Shown here: in pieces, positions 27,907 through 40,726 of the stretch
Layout of the letters: each line of letters opens with the position of its first letter
How positions within the stretch are numbered: position 1 is the first letter of the stretch
Notes under the pieces: generated by a model
What the model saw: only the letters and a program-made list of their open reading frames with translations
What the model was told of the DNA's origin: nothing
Databases searched by the model: none
Source of the DNA: Odiellus spinosus
Taxonomy: Eukaryota > Arthropoda > Arachnida > Opiliones > Phalangiidae
Assembly: GCA_963920705.1 (NCBI GenBank)
Contig: CAWUCO010000186.1
Coordinates: 186,001-250,000, forward strand
Direction of reading: 5' to 3'
Length of the DNA: 64,000 bases
Translations under genes and position numbers: made by a program

Positions 27907-29303
27907 GATCTATACTTGGGAAATTTTTTTATCTATACTTGGGAAATTTTTCGATCTATACTTGGGGGAAATTTTTCGATCTATACTTGGGGGAAATTTT
28001 TCGATCTATAACTTGGGTAATTTTTCTATCTATACTTGGGAAATTTTTCGATCTATTCTTGGGAAATTTTTCGATCTATTCTTGGGAAATTTTTCGATCT
28101 ACACTTGGGAAATTTTAAGATCTATACTTGAAAAAAAATTTTCGATCTATACTTGGGAAATTTTTCGATCTATACTTGGGAAATTTTTCGATCTATACTT
28201 GGGAAATTTTTCGATGTATACTTGGGAAATTTTTCGATCTATTCTTGGGAAATTTTTGGATCTATACTTGGGAAATTTTTGGATCTATACTTTTGAAATT
28301 TTTCGATCTATACTTGGGAGAAATTTTTCGATCTATACTTGGGGGAAATTTTTCGATCTATACTTGGGTAATTTTTCGATCTATACTTGGGAAATTTTTG
28401 GATCTATACTTGGGAAATTTTTGGATCTATATTTGGGAAATTTTTGGATCTATACTTGGGAAATTTTTGGATCTATACTTGAGAAATTTTTGGATCTATA
28501 CTTGGGAAATTTTTCGATCTATTCTTGGGAAATTTTTGGATCTATACTTGGGAAATTTTTAGATCTATACTTGGGAAATATTTTTCGATCTATACTTGGG
28601 AAATTTTTCGATCTATACTTGGGAAATTTTTCGAACTATACTTGGGTAATTTTTGGATTTATACTTGGGAAATTTTTGGATCTATACTTGGGAAATTTTT
28701 CGATCTATACTTGGTTGAAATTTTTCGATCTATACTTGGGTAATTTTTGGATCTATACTTGGGAAATTTTTGGATCTATACTTGGGAAATTTTTCGATCT
28801 ATACTTTGGAAATTTTTCGATCTATACTTGGGAAATTTTTCGATCTATACTTGGGAAATTTTTCGATCTATACTTGGGAAATTTTTCGATCTATACTTGG
28901 GAAATTTTTCGATCTATACTTGGAAATTTTTCGATCTATACTTGGGAAATTTTTGGATCTATACTTGGGAAATTTTTGGATCTATACTTGGAAAATTTTT
29001 GTACCTATACTTGGGAAATTTTTCGATCTATACTTGAGAAATTTTTGGATCTATACTTGGGAAATTTTTGGATCTATACTTGGGAAATTTTTCGATCTAT
29101 ACTTGGGAACTTTTTCGATCTATACTTGGAAATTTTTCGATCTATACTTGGGAAATTTTTCGATCTATACTTGGGAAATTTTTGGATCTATACTTGGGAA
29201 ATTTTTGGATCTATACTTGGGAAATTTTTCGATCTATACTTGGGAGAAATTTTTCGATCTATACTTGGGGGAAATTTTTCGATCTATACTTGGGTAATTT
29301 TTC
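27907..29303 (+). repeat. 1,397-bp HOR unit B1, second tandem copy
   Basis: This unit abuts the first and matches it in order and length, with point differences such as TTTTTCGAACTATAC at ~28,632. It is followed by a partial third unit whose contents match 28,380 onward at an offset of 926 bp, later 903 bp. Confidence 0.85.
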
Positions 29304-29599
29304 GATCTATACTTGGGAAATTTTTGGATCTATACTTGGGAAATTTTTGGATCTATATTTGGGAAATTTTTGGATCTATACTTGGGAAATTTTTGGATCT
29401 ATACCTGAGAAATTTTTGGATCTATACTTGGGAAATTTTTCGATCTATTCTTGGGAAATTTTTGGATCTATACTTGGGAAATTTTTAGATCTATACTTGG
29501 GAAATATTTTTCGATCTATACTTGGGAAATTTTTCGATCTAAACTTGGGTAATTTTTGGATTTATACTTGGGAAATTTTTGGATCTATACTTGGGAAAT

Positions 29600-31661
29600 T
29601 TTTCGATCTATACTTGGTTGAAATTTTTCGATCTATACTTGGGTAATTTTTGGATCTATACTTGGGAAATTTTTGGATCTATACTTGGGAAATTTTTCGA
29701 TATATACTTTGGAAATTTTTCGATCTATACTTGGGAAATTTTTCGATCTATACTTGGGAAATTTTTGGATCTATACTTGGGAAATTTTTGGATCTATATT
29801 TGGGAAATTTTTGGATCTATACTTGGGAAATTTTTGGATCTATACTTGAGAAATTTTTGGATCTATACTTTTGAAATTTTTCGATCTATACTTGGGAGAA
29901 ATTTTTCGATCTATACTTGGGGGAAATTTTTCGATCTATACTTGGGTAATTTTTCGATCTATACTTGGGAAATTTTTGGATCTATACTTGGGAAATTTTT
30001 GGATCTATATTTGGGAAATTTTTGGATCTATACTTGGGAAATTTTTGGATCTATACTTGAGAAATTTTTGGATCTATACTTGGGAAATTTTTCGATCTAT
30101 TCTTGGGAAATTTTTGGATCTATACTTGGGAAATTTTTAGATCTATACTTGGGAAATATTTTTCGATCTATACTTGGGAAATTTTTCGATCTATACTTGG
30201 GAAATTTTTCGATCTATACTTGGGTAATTTTTGGATTTATACTTGGGAAATTTTTGGATCTATACTTGGGAAATTTTTCGATCTATACTTGGTTGAAATT
30301 TTTCGATCTATACTTGGGTAATTTTTGGATCTATACTTGGGAAATTTTTGGATCTATACTTGGGAAATTTTTCGATCTATACTTTGGAAATTTTTCGATC
30401 TATACTTGGGAAATTTTTCGATATATACTTGGGAAATTTTTCGATCTATACTTGGGAAATTTTTCGATCTATACTTGGGAAATTTTTCGATCTATACTTG
30501 GAAATTTTTCGATCTATACTTGGGAAATTTTTGGATCTATACTTGGGAAATTTTTGGATCTATACTTGGAAAATTTTTGTACCTATACTTGGGAAATTTT
30601 TCGATCTATACTTGAGAAATTTTTGGATCTATACTTGGGAAATTTTTGGATCTATACTTGGGAAATTTTTCGATCTATACTTGGGAACTTTTTCGATCTA
30701 TACTTGGAAATTTTTCGATCTATACTTGGGAAATTTTTCGATCTATACTTGGGAAATTTTTGGATCTATACTTGGGAAATTTTTGGATCTATACTTGGGA
30801 AATTTTTCGATCTATACTTGGGAGAAATTTTTCGATCTATACTTGGGGGAAATTTTTCGATCTATACTTGGGTAATTTTTCGATCTATACTTGGGAAATT
30901 TTTGGATCTATACTTGGGAAATTTTTGGATCTATATTTGGGAAATTTTTGGATCTATACTTGGGAAATTTTTGGATCTATACCTGAGAAATTTTTGGATC
31001 TATACTTGGGAAATTTTTCGATCTATTCTTGGGAAATTTTTGGATCTATACTTGGGAAATTTTTAGATCTATACTTGGGAAATATTTTTCGATCTATACT
31101 TGGGAAATTTTTCGATCTAAACTTGGGTAATTTTTGGATTTATACTTGGGAAATTTTTGGATCTATACTTGGGAAATTTTTCGATCTATACTTGGTTGAA
31201 ATTTTTCGATCTATACTTGGGTAATTTTTGGATCTATACTTGGGAAATTTTTGGATCTATACTTGGGAAATTTTTCGATATATACTTTGGAAATTTTTCG
31301 ATCTATACTTGGGAAATTTTTCGATCTATACTTGGGAAATTTTTCGATCTATACTTGGGAAATTTTTCGATCTATACTTGGAAATTTTTCGATCTATACT
31401 TGGGAAATTTTTGGATCTATACTTGGGAAATTTTTGGATCTATACTTGAGAAATTTTTGGATCTATACTTGGGAAATTTTTGGATCTATACTTGGGAAAT
31501 TTTTCGATCTATACTTGGGAACTTTTTCGATCTATACTTGGGAAATTTTTCGATCTATACTTGGGGAATTTTTCGATCTATACTTGGGAAATTTTTCGAT
31601 CTATACTTGGGTAATTTTTCCATCTATACTTGGGAAATTTTTGGATCTATACTTGAGAAAT
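29600..31661 (+). repeat. 2,062-bp HOR unit B2, first tandem copy
   Basis: A constant offset of 2,062 bp links this unit to the next (29,650 to 31,712; 30,103 to 32,165; 30,646 to 32,708; 31,251 to 33,313). The left edge lies in a GAAATTTTT just before a GGTTGAAA monomer. Within it, 29,650 also matches 31,228 at 1,578 bp, so the unit is itself a 1,578-bp unit plus a 484-bp extension. Confidence 0.85.
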
Positions 31662-33723
31662 TTTTCGATCTATACTTGGTTGAAATTTTTCGATCTATAC
31701 TTGGGTAATTTTTGGATCTATACTTGGGAAATTTTTGGATCTATACTTGGGAAATTTTTCGATATATACTTTGGAAATTTTTCGATCTATACTTGGGAAA
31801 TTTTTCGATCTATACTTGGGAAATTTTTGGATCTATACTTGGGAAATTTTTGGATCTATATTTGGGAAATTTTTGGATCTATACTTGGGAAATTTTTGGA
31901 TCTATACTTGAGAAATTTTTGGATCTATACTTTTGAAATTTTTCGATCTATACTTGGGAGAAATTTTTCGATCTATACTTGGGGGAAATTTTTCGATCTA
32001 TACTTGGGTAATTTTTCGATCTATACTTGGGAAATTTTTGGATCTATACTTGGGAAATTTTTGGATCTATATTTGGGAAATTTTTGGATCTATACTTGGG
32101 AAATTTTTGGATCTATACTTGAGAAATTTTTGGATCTATACTTGGGAAATTTTTCGATCTATTCTTGGGAAATTTTTGGATCTATACTTGGGAAATTTTT
32201 AGATCTATACTTGGGAAATATTTTTCGATCTATACTTGGGAAATTTTTCGATCTATACTTGGGAAATTTTTCGATCTATACTTGGGTAATTTTTGGATTT
32301 ATACTTGGGAAATTTTTGGATCTATACTTGGGAAATTTTTCGATCTATACTTGGTTGAAATTTTTCGATCTATACTTGGGTAATTTTTGGATCTATACTT
32401 GGGAAATTTTTGGATCTATACTTGGGAAATTTTTCGATCTATACTTTGGAAATTTTTCGATCTATACTTGGGAAATTTTTCGATATATACTTGGGAAATT
32501 TTTCGATCTATACTTGGGAAATTTTTCGATCTATACTTGGGAAATTTTTCGATCTATACTTGGAAATTTTTCGATCTATACTTGGGAAATTTTTGGATCT
32601 ATACTTGGGAAATTTTTGGATCTATACTTGGAAAATTTTTGTACCTATACTTGGGAAATTTTTCGATCTATACTTGAGAAATTTTTGGATCTATACTTGG
32701 GAAATTTTTGGATCTATACTTGGGAAATTTTTCGATCTATACTTGGGAACTTTTTCGATCTATACTTGGAAATTTTTCGATCTATACTTGGGAAATTTTT
32801 CGATCTATACTTGGGAAATTTTTGGATCTATACTTGGGAAATTTTTGGATCTATACTTGGGAAATTTTTCGATCTATACTTGGGAGAAATTTTTCGATCT
32901 ATACTTGGGGGAAATTTTTCGATCTATACTTGGGTAATTTTTCGATCTATACTTGGGAAATTTTTGGATCTATACTTGGGAAATTTTTGGATCTATATTT
33001 GGGAAATTTTTGGATCTATACTTGGGAAATTTTTGGATCTATACCTGAGAAATTTTTGGATCTATACTTGGGAAATTTTTCGATCTATTCTTGGGAAATT
33101 TTTGGATCTATACTTGGGAAATTTTTAGATCTATACTTGGGAAATATTTTTCGATCTATACTTGGGAAATTTTTCGATCTAAACTTGGGTAATTTTTGGA
33201 TTTATACTTGGGAAATTTTTGGATCTATACTTGGGAAATTTTTCGATCTATACTTGGTTGAAATTTTTCGATCTATACTTGGGTAATTTTTGGATCTATA
33301 CTTGGGAAATTTTTGGATCTATACTTGGGAAATTTTTCGATATATACTTTGGAAATTTTTCGATCTATACTTGGGAAATTTTTCGATCTATACTTGGGAA
33401 ATTTTTCGATCTATACTTGGGAAATTTTTCGATCTATACTTGGAAATTTTTCGATCTATACTTGGGAAATTTTTGGATCTATACTTGGGAAATTTTTGGA
33501 TCTATACTTGAGAAATTTTTGGATCTATACTTGGGAAATTTTTGGATCTATACTTGGGAAATTTTTCGATCTATACTTGGGAACTTTTTCGATCTATACT
33601 TGGGAAATTTTTCGATCTATACTTGGGGAATTTTTCGATCTATACTTGGGAAATTTTTCGATCTATACTTGGGTAATTTTTCCATCTATACTTGGGAAAT
33701 TTTTGGATCTATACTTGAGAAAT
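31662..33723 (+). repeat. 2,062-bp HOR unit B2, second tandem copy
   Basis: This copy directly abuts the first and matches it through the TTTTTCCATC monomer (31,620 and 33,682). The right macro copy joins its single unit to the end that follows this copy (offset 29,745), so one 2,062-bp unit is missing there. Confidence 0.85.
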
Positions 33724-33728
33724 TTTTG

Positions 33729-35138
33729 GATCTATACTTGGGAAATTTTTCGATCTATACTTGGGAAATTTTTCGATGTATACTTGGGAAATTTTTCGAT
33801 CTATTCTTGGGAAATTTTTCGATCTATACTTGGGAAATTTTTAGATCTATACTTGAAAAAAATTTTCGATCTATACTTGGGAAATTTTTCGATCTAGACT
33901 TGGGTAATTTTTCGATCTAGACTTGGGAAATTTTTGGATTTATACTTGGGAAATTTTTGGATCTATACTTGGGAAATTTTTCGATCTATACTTGGGAAAT
34001 TTTTCGATCTATACTTGGGAAATTTTTCGATCTATACTTGGGAAATTTTTCGATCTATACTTGGGAAATTTTTCGATCTATACTTGGGAAATTTTTCGAT
34101 CTATACTTGGGAAATTTTTCGATCTAAACTTGGGAAATTTTTCGATCTATACTTATGAAATTTTTCGATCTATACCTGGAAAATTTTTGCATCTATACTT
34201 TGGAAATTTTTGGTTCTATACTTGGGAAATTTTTCGATCTATACTTATGAAATTTTTCGATCTATACCTGGAAAATTTTTGCATCTATACTTTGGAAATT
34301 TTTGGTTCTATACTTGGGAAATTTTTGGATCTATTCTTGGGAAATTTTTCGATATATACTTGGGAAATTTTTGGATCTATACTTGGGAAATTTTTCGATC
34401 TATACTTGGAAAATTTTTCGATCAATACTCGGGAAATTTTTCGATCTATACTTGGGAAATTTTTGGATCTATACTTGGGAAATTTTTGGATCTATACTTG
34501 GGAAATTTTTCTATCTATACTTGGGAGAAACTTTTCGATCGATACTTGGGGGAAATTTAACGATCTATACTTGGGTAATTTTTCGATCTATACTTGGGAA
34601 ATTTTTGGATCTATACTTGGGAAATTTTTGGATCTATACTTGGGAAATTTTTGGATCTATACTTGGGAAATTTTTCGATCTATACTTGGGAAATTTTTCG
34701 ATGTATACTTGGGAAATTTTTCGATCTATTCTTGGGAAATTTTTCGATCTATACTTGGGAAATTTTTAGATCTATACTTGAAAAAAATTTTCGATCTATA
34801 CTTGGGAAATTTTTCGATCTATACTTGGGAAATTTTTCGATCTATACTTGGGTAATTTTTCGATCTATACTTGGGAAATTTTTGGATTTATACATGGGAA
34901 ATTTTTGGATCTATACTTGGGAAATTTTTCAATCTATATTTGGTTGAAATTTTTCGATCTATACTTGGGTAATTTTAGATCTATACTTGGGAAATTTTTG
35001 GATCTATACTTGGGAAATTTTTGGATCTATACATGGGAAATTTTTCGATCTATACTTGGGAAATTTTTCGATCTATACTTGGGAAATTTTTCGATCTATA
35101 CTTGGGAAATTTTTCGATCAATACTTGGGAAATTTTTC
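33729..35138 (+). repeat. HOR unit C1, first copy (1,410 bp)
   Basis: This unit matches 35,139-36,456 at an offset of 1,410 falling to 1,318 bp. The 92-bp difference (four monomers) is a local duplication of the CTTATGAAA to TTGGTTCTATAC series at ~34,151 and ~34,243, present only here. The unit includes the CGATCGAT composite at ~34,536 and a short GGGTAATTTTAGATC monomer at ~34,973. Confidence 0.8.
34525..34565 (+). repeat. CGATCGAT composite element, first of 12 complete copies in block C
   Basis: Three adjacent diverged monomers form a distinctive landmark: GGGAGAAAC, then CTTTTCGATCGATAC, then GGGGGAAATTTAACG. It contains overlapping CGATCG and ATCGAT palindromes and a TTAA, all rare in the rest of the array. 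Other complete copies have their CGATCG near 35,854, 37,608, 38,556, 41,299, 43,216, 44,073, 44,354, 45,188, 46,665, 49,110 and 51,379. A thirteenth begins at ~63,993 and is cut by the window end. It is absent from blocks A and B. Confidence 0.85.
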
Positions 35139-37840
35139 GATCTATACTTGGGAAATTTTTCGATCTATACTTGGGAAATTTTTCGATGTATACTTGGGAA
35201 ATTTTTCGATCTATTCTTGGGAAATTTTTCGATCTATACTTGGGAAATTTTTAGATCTATACTTGAAAAAAATTTTCGATCTATACTTGGGAAATTTTTC
35301 GATCTAGACTTGGGTAATTTTTCGATCTAGACTTGGGAAATTTTTGGATTTATACTTGGGAAATTTTTGGATCTATACTTGGGAAATTTTTCGATCTATA
35401 CTTGGGAAATTTTTCGATCTATACTTGGGAAATTTTTCGATCTATACTTGGGAAATTTTTCGATCTATACTTGGGAAATTTTTCGATCTATACTTGGGAA
35501 ATTTTTCGATCTATACTTGGGAAATTTTTCGATCTAAACTTGGGAAATTTTTCGATCTATACTTATGAAATTTTTCGATCTATACCTGGAAAATTTTTGC
35601 ATCTATACTTTGGAAATTTTTGGTTCTATACTTGGGAAATTTTTGGATCTATTCTTGGGAAATTTTTCGATATATACTTGGGAAATTTTTGGATCTATAC
35701 TTGGGAAATTTTTCGATCTATACTTGGAAAATTTTTCGATCAATACTCGGGAAATTTTTCGATCTATACTTGGGAAATTTTTGGATCTATACTTGGGAAA
35801 TTTTTGGATCTATACTTGGGAAATTTTTCTATCTATACTTGGGAGAAACTTTTCGATCGATACTTGGGGGAAATTTAACGATCTATACTTGGGTAATTTT
35901 TCGATCTATACTTGGGAAATTTTTGGATCTATACTTGGGAAATTTTTGGATCTATACTTGGGAAATTTTTGGATCTATACTTGGGAAATTTTTCGATCTA
36001 TACTTGGGAAATTTTTCGATGTATACTTGGGAAATTTTTCGATCTATTCTTGGGAAATTTTTCGATCTATACTTGGGAAATTTTTAGATCTATACTTGAA
36101 AAAAATTTTCGATCTATACTTGGGAAATTTTTCGATCTATACTTGGGAAATTTTTCGATCTATACTTGGGTAATTTTTCGATCTATACTTGGGAAATTTT
36201 TGGATTTATACATGGGAAATTTTTGGATCTATACTTGGGAAATTTTTCAATCTATATTTGGTTGAAATTTTTCGATCTATACTTGGGTAATTTTAGATCT
36301 ATACTTGGGAAATTTTTGGATCTATACTTGGGAAATTTTTGGATCTATACATGGGAAATTTTTCGATCTATACTTGGGAAATTTTTCGATCTATACTTGG
36401 GAAATTTTTCGATCTATACTTGGGAAATTTTTCGATCAATACTTGGGAAATTTTTCGATCTATACTTGGGAAATTTTTCGATCTATACTTGGGAAATTTT
36501 TCGATCTATACTTGGGAAATTTTTCGATGTATACTTATGAAATTTTTCGATCTATACCTGGAAAATTTTTGCATCTATACTTTGGAAATTTTTGGTTCTA
36601 TACTTGGGAAATTTTTGGATCTATACTTGGGAAATTTTTCGATATATACTTGAAATTTTTGGATCTATACTTGGGAAATTTTTCGATCTATACTTGGGAA
36701 ATTTTTCGATCAATACTTGGGTAATTTTTCGATCTATACTTGGGAAATTTTTGGATCTATACTTGAGAAATTTTTGGATCTATACTTGGGAAATTTTTAG
36801 ATCTATACTTGGGAAATATTTTTCGATCTATACTTGGGAAATTTTTCGATCTATACATGGGAAATTTTTCGATCTATACTTGGGTAATTTTTCGATCTAT
36901 ACTTGGGAAAGTTTTGGATTTATACTTGGGAAATTTTTCGATCTATACTTGGGAAATTTTTCGATCTATACTTGGGAAATTTTTCGATCTATACTTGGGA
37001 AATTTTTCGATCTATACTTGGGAAATTTTTCGTTCTATACTTGTGAAATTTTTCGATCTATACCTGGAAAATTTTTGCATCTATACTTCGGAAATTTTTG
37101 GATCTATACTTGGGAAATTTTTGGATCTATACTTGGGAAATTTTTCGATATATACTTGGGAAATTTTTGGATCTATACTTGGGAAATTTTTGGATCTATA
37201 CTTTTGATATTTTTGGATCTATACTTGGGAAATTTTTCGATCTATACTTGGGAAATTTTTCGATCTATACTTGGGAAATTTTTCGATCTATACTTGGGAA
37301 ATTTTTCGATATATACTTATGAAATTTTTCGATCTATACCTGGAAAATTTTTGCATCTATACTTTGGAAATTTTTGGTTCTATACTTGGGAAATTTTTGG
37401 ATCTATTCTTGGGAAATTTTTCGATATATACTTCGGAAATTTTTGGATCTATACTTGGGAAATTTTTCGATCTATACTTGGAAAATTTTTCGATCAATAC
37501 TCGGGAAATTTTTCGATCTATACTTGGGAAATTTTTGGATCTATACTTGGGAAATTTTTGGATCTATACTTGGGAAATTTTTCTATCTATACTTGGGAGA
37601 AACTTTTCGATCGATACTTGGGGGAAATTTAACGATCTATACTTGGGTAATTTTTCGATCTATACTTGGGAAATTTTTGGATCTATACTTGGGAAATTTT
37701 TGGATCTATACTTGGGAAATTTTTGGATCTATACTTGGGAAATTTTTCGATCTATACTTGGGAAATTTTTCGATGTATACTTGGGTAATTTTTCCATCTA
37801 TACTTGGGAAATTTTTGGATCTATACTTGAGAAATTTTTG
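35139..37840 (+). repeat. 2,702-bp HOR unit C2, first tandem copy (its first half is C1 copy 2)
   Basis: The offset of 2,702 bp links 35,333 to 38,035, 35,912 to 38,614, 36,305 to 39,007 and 36,592 to 39,294, rising to 2,748 after ~36,780 because the second copy has two extra monomers there (37,098 to 39,846). The first 1.3 kb repeats unit C1 (offset 1,318 from 34,594 to 35,912). Confidence 0.8.
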
Positions 37841-40220
37841 GATCTATACTTGGGAAATTTTTCGATCTATACTTGGGAAATTTTTCGATGTATACTTGGG
37901 AAATTTTTCGATCTATTCTTGGGAAATTTTTCGATCTATACTTGGGAAATTTTTAGATCTATACTTGAAAAAAATTTTCGATCTATACTTGGGAAATTTT
38001 TCGATCTAGACTTGGGTAATTTTTCGATCTAGACTTGGGAAATTTTTGGATTTATACTTGGGAAATTTTTGGATCTATACTTGGGAAATTTTTCGATCTA
38101 TACTTGGGAAATTTTTCGATCTATACTTGGGAAATTTTTCGATCTATACTTGGGAAATTTTTCGATCTATACTTGGGAAATTTTTCGATCTATACTTGGG
38201 AAATTTTTCGATCTATACTTGGGAAATTTTTCGATCTAAACTTGGGAAATTTTTCGATCTATACTTATGAAATTTTTCGATCTATACCTGGAAAATTTTT
38301 GCATCTATACTTTGGAAATTTTTGGTTCTATACTTGGGAAATTTTTGGATCTATTCTTGGGAAATTTTTCGATATATACTTGGGAAATTTTTGGATCTAT
38401 ACTTGGGAAATTTTTCGATCTATACTTGGAAAATTTTTCGATCAATACTCGGGAAATTTTTCGATCTATACTTGGGAAATTTTTGGATCTATACTTGGGA
38501 AATTTTTGGATCTATACTTGGGAAATTTTTCTATCTATACTTGGGAGAAACTTTTCGATCGATACTTGGGGGAAATTTAACGATCTATACTTGGGTAATT
38601 TTTCGATCTATACTTGGGAAATTTTTGGATCTATACTTGGGAAATTTTTGGATCTATACTTGGGAAATTTTTGGATCTATACTTGGGAAATTTTTCGATC
38701 TATACTTGGGAAATTTTTCGATGTATACTTGGGAAATTTTTCGATCTATTCTTGGGAAATTTTTCGATCTATACTTGGGAAATTTTTAGATCTATACTTG
38801 AAAAAAATTTTCGATCTATACTTGGGAAATTTTTCGATCTATACTTGGGAAATTTTTCGATCTATACTTGGGTAATTTTTCGATCTATACTTGGGAAATT
38901 TTTGGATTTATACATGGGAAATTTTTGGATCTATACTTGGGAAATTTTTCAATCTATATTTGGTTGAAATTTTTCGATCTATACTTGGGTAATTTTAGAT
39001 CTATACTTGGGAAATTTTTGGATCTATACTTGGGAAATTTTTGGATCTATACATGGGAAATTTTTCGATCTATACTTGGGAAATTTTTCGATCTATACTT
39101 GGGAAATTTTTCGATCTATACTTGGGAAATTTTTCGATCAATACTTGGGAAATTTTTCGATCTATACTTGGGAAATTTTTCGATCTATACTTGGGAAATT
39201 TTTCGATCTATACTTGGGAAATTTTTCGATGTATACTTATGAAATTTTTCGATCTATACCTGGAAAATTTTTGCATCTATACTTTGGAAATTTTTGGTTC
39301 TATACTTGGGAAATTTTTGGATCTATACTTGGGAAATTTTTCGATATATACTTGAAATTTTTGGATCTATACTTGGGAAATTTTTCGATCTATACTTGGG
39401 AAATTTTTCGATCAATACTTGGGTAATTTTTCGATCTATACTTGGGAAATTTTTGGATCTATACTTGAGAAATTTTTGGATCTATACTTGGGAAATTTTT
39501 CGATCTATTCTTGGGAAATTTTTGGATCTATACTTGGGAAATTTTTAGATCTATACTTGGGAAATATTTTTCGATCTATACTTGGGAAATTTTTCGATCT
39601 ATACATGGGAAATTTTTCGATCTATACTTGGGTAATTTTTCGATCTATACTTGGGAAAGTTTTGGATTTATACTTGGGAAATTTTTCGATCTATACTTGG
39701 GAAATTTTTCGATCTATACTTGGGAAATTTTTCGATCTATACTTGGGAAATTTTTCGATCTATACTTGGGAAATTTTTCGTTCTATACTTGTGAAATTTT
39801 TCGATCTATACCTGGAAAATTTTTGCATCTATACTTCGGAAATTTTTGGATCTATACTTGGGAAATTTTTGGATCTATACTTGGGAAATTTTTCGATATA
39901 TACTTGGGAAATTTTTGGATCTATACTTGGGAAATTTTTGGATCTATACTTTTGATATTTTTGGATCTATACTTGGGAAATTTTTCGATCTATACTTGGG
40001 AAATTTTTCGATCTATACTTGGGAAATTTTTCGATCTATACTTGGGAAATTTTTCGATCTATACTTATGAAATTATTCGATCTATACCTGGAAAATTTTT
40101 GCATCTATACTTTGGAAATTTTTGGTTCTATACTTGGGAAATTTTTGGATCTATTCTTGGGAAATTTTTCGATATATACTTCGGAAATTTTTGGATCTAT
40201 ACTTGGGAAATTTTTCGATC
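37841..40220 (+). repeat. 2,702-bp HOR unit C2, second copy, truncated on the right
   Basis: This copy follows the first with the same order of variants, including the third instance of the short GGGTAATTTTAGATC monomer (~38,990). It breaks off at ~40,220, where the array passes into the 529-bp doublet. A further relative starts at ~41,357 (offset 2,743 from 38,614). Confidence 0.78.
39669..40197 (+). repeat. 529-bp HOR unit (23 monomers), first tandem copy
   Basis: The offset is exactly 529 bp, 23 x 23 (39,846 to 40,375; 40,019 to 40,548; 40,122 to 40,651). It carries TTCGTTCTATAC, CTTGTGAAA, CCTGGAAAA, GCATC, GATATATAC, TTTTGATATTT, an ATTATTCGATC variant, TTGGTTCTATAC and CTTCGGAAA. Confidence 0.85.
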
Positions 40221-40726
40221 TATACTTGGGAAATTTTTCGATCTATACTTGGGAAATTTTTCGATCTATACTTGGGAAATTTTTCGATCTATACTTGGGA
40301 AATTTTTCGTTCTATACTTGTGAAATTTTTCGATCTATACCTGGAAAATTTTTGCATCTATACTTCGGAAATTTTTGGATCTATACTTGGGAAATTTTTG
40401 GATCTATACTTGGGAAATTTTTCGATATATACTTGGGAAATTTTTGGATCTATACTTGGGAAATTTTTGGATCTATACTTTTGATATTTTTGGATCTATA
40501 CTTGGGAAATTTTTCGATCTATACTTGGGAAATTTTTCGATCTATACTTGGGAAATTTTTCGATCTATACTTGGGAAATTTTTCGATCTATACTTATGAA
40601 ATTATTCGATCTATACCTGGAAAATTTTTGCATCTATACTTTGGAAATTTTTGGTTCTATACTTGGGAAATTTTTGGATCTATTCTTGGGAAATTTTTCG
40701 ATATATACTTCGGAAATTTTTGGATC
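40198..40726 (+). repeat. 529-bp HOR unit, second tandem copy
   Basis: This copy immediately follows the first. It is followed in turn by a partial third unit at an offset of 414 bp (40,548 to 40,962), exactly 18 monomers. The ATTATTCGATC variant therefore appears three times (~40,072, ~40,601, ~41,015). Confidence 0.85.

Larger units (their letters stand above)
26746..33728 (+). repeat. Block B: HOR family with GGAAATATTTTT, GGGAGAAA and 22-bp monomers
   Basis: Block A markers TTTACGAGG, TATATCTGG and GATCTGTAC are absent here. Instead there are 25-bp GGAAATATTTTTCG and GGGAGAAA monomers, CTTTTGAAA, CTTGAGAAA, TATATTTGGG, CTTTGGAAA, the 22-bp CTTGGAAATTTTTCG, TTTGTACCTATAC and GGGAACTTTTTCG. 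These recur in fixed order in units of 1,397, 1,578 and 2,062 bp; 1,578 and 2,062 share most of their content and differ by 484 bp. GGGTAATTTTTGG replaces the GGGTAATTTTTCG typical of block A in several positions. Confidence 0.88.
17404..34158 (+). repeat. Macro-repeat, left copy (block A end, mosaic, block B, block C start)
   Basis: This segment reappears at 52,821-63,718. The right-minus-left offset runs 35,417 (17,489 to 52,906), 35,392 (17,792 to 53,184), 33,297 (21,210 to 54,507), 33,296 (23,811 to 57,107; 25,500 to 58,796), 33,250 (26,731 to 59,981), 31,807 (29,579 to 61,386; 31,251 to 63,058), 29,745 (33,671 to 63,416) and 29,560 at the end. Each step is an insertion or deletion between copies. 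Order and private variants are otherwise kept, for example the TTTTTCCATC monomer at ~21,127 and ~54,424. Confidence 0.88.
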
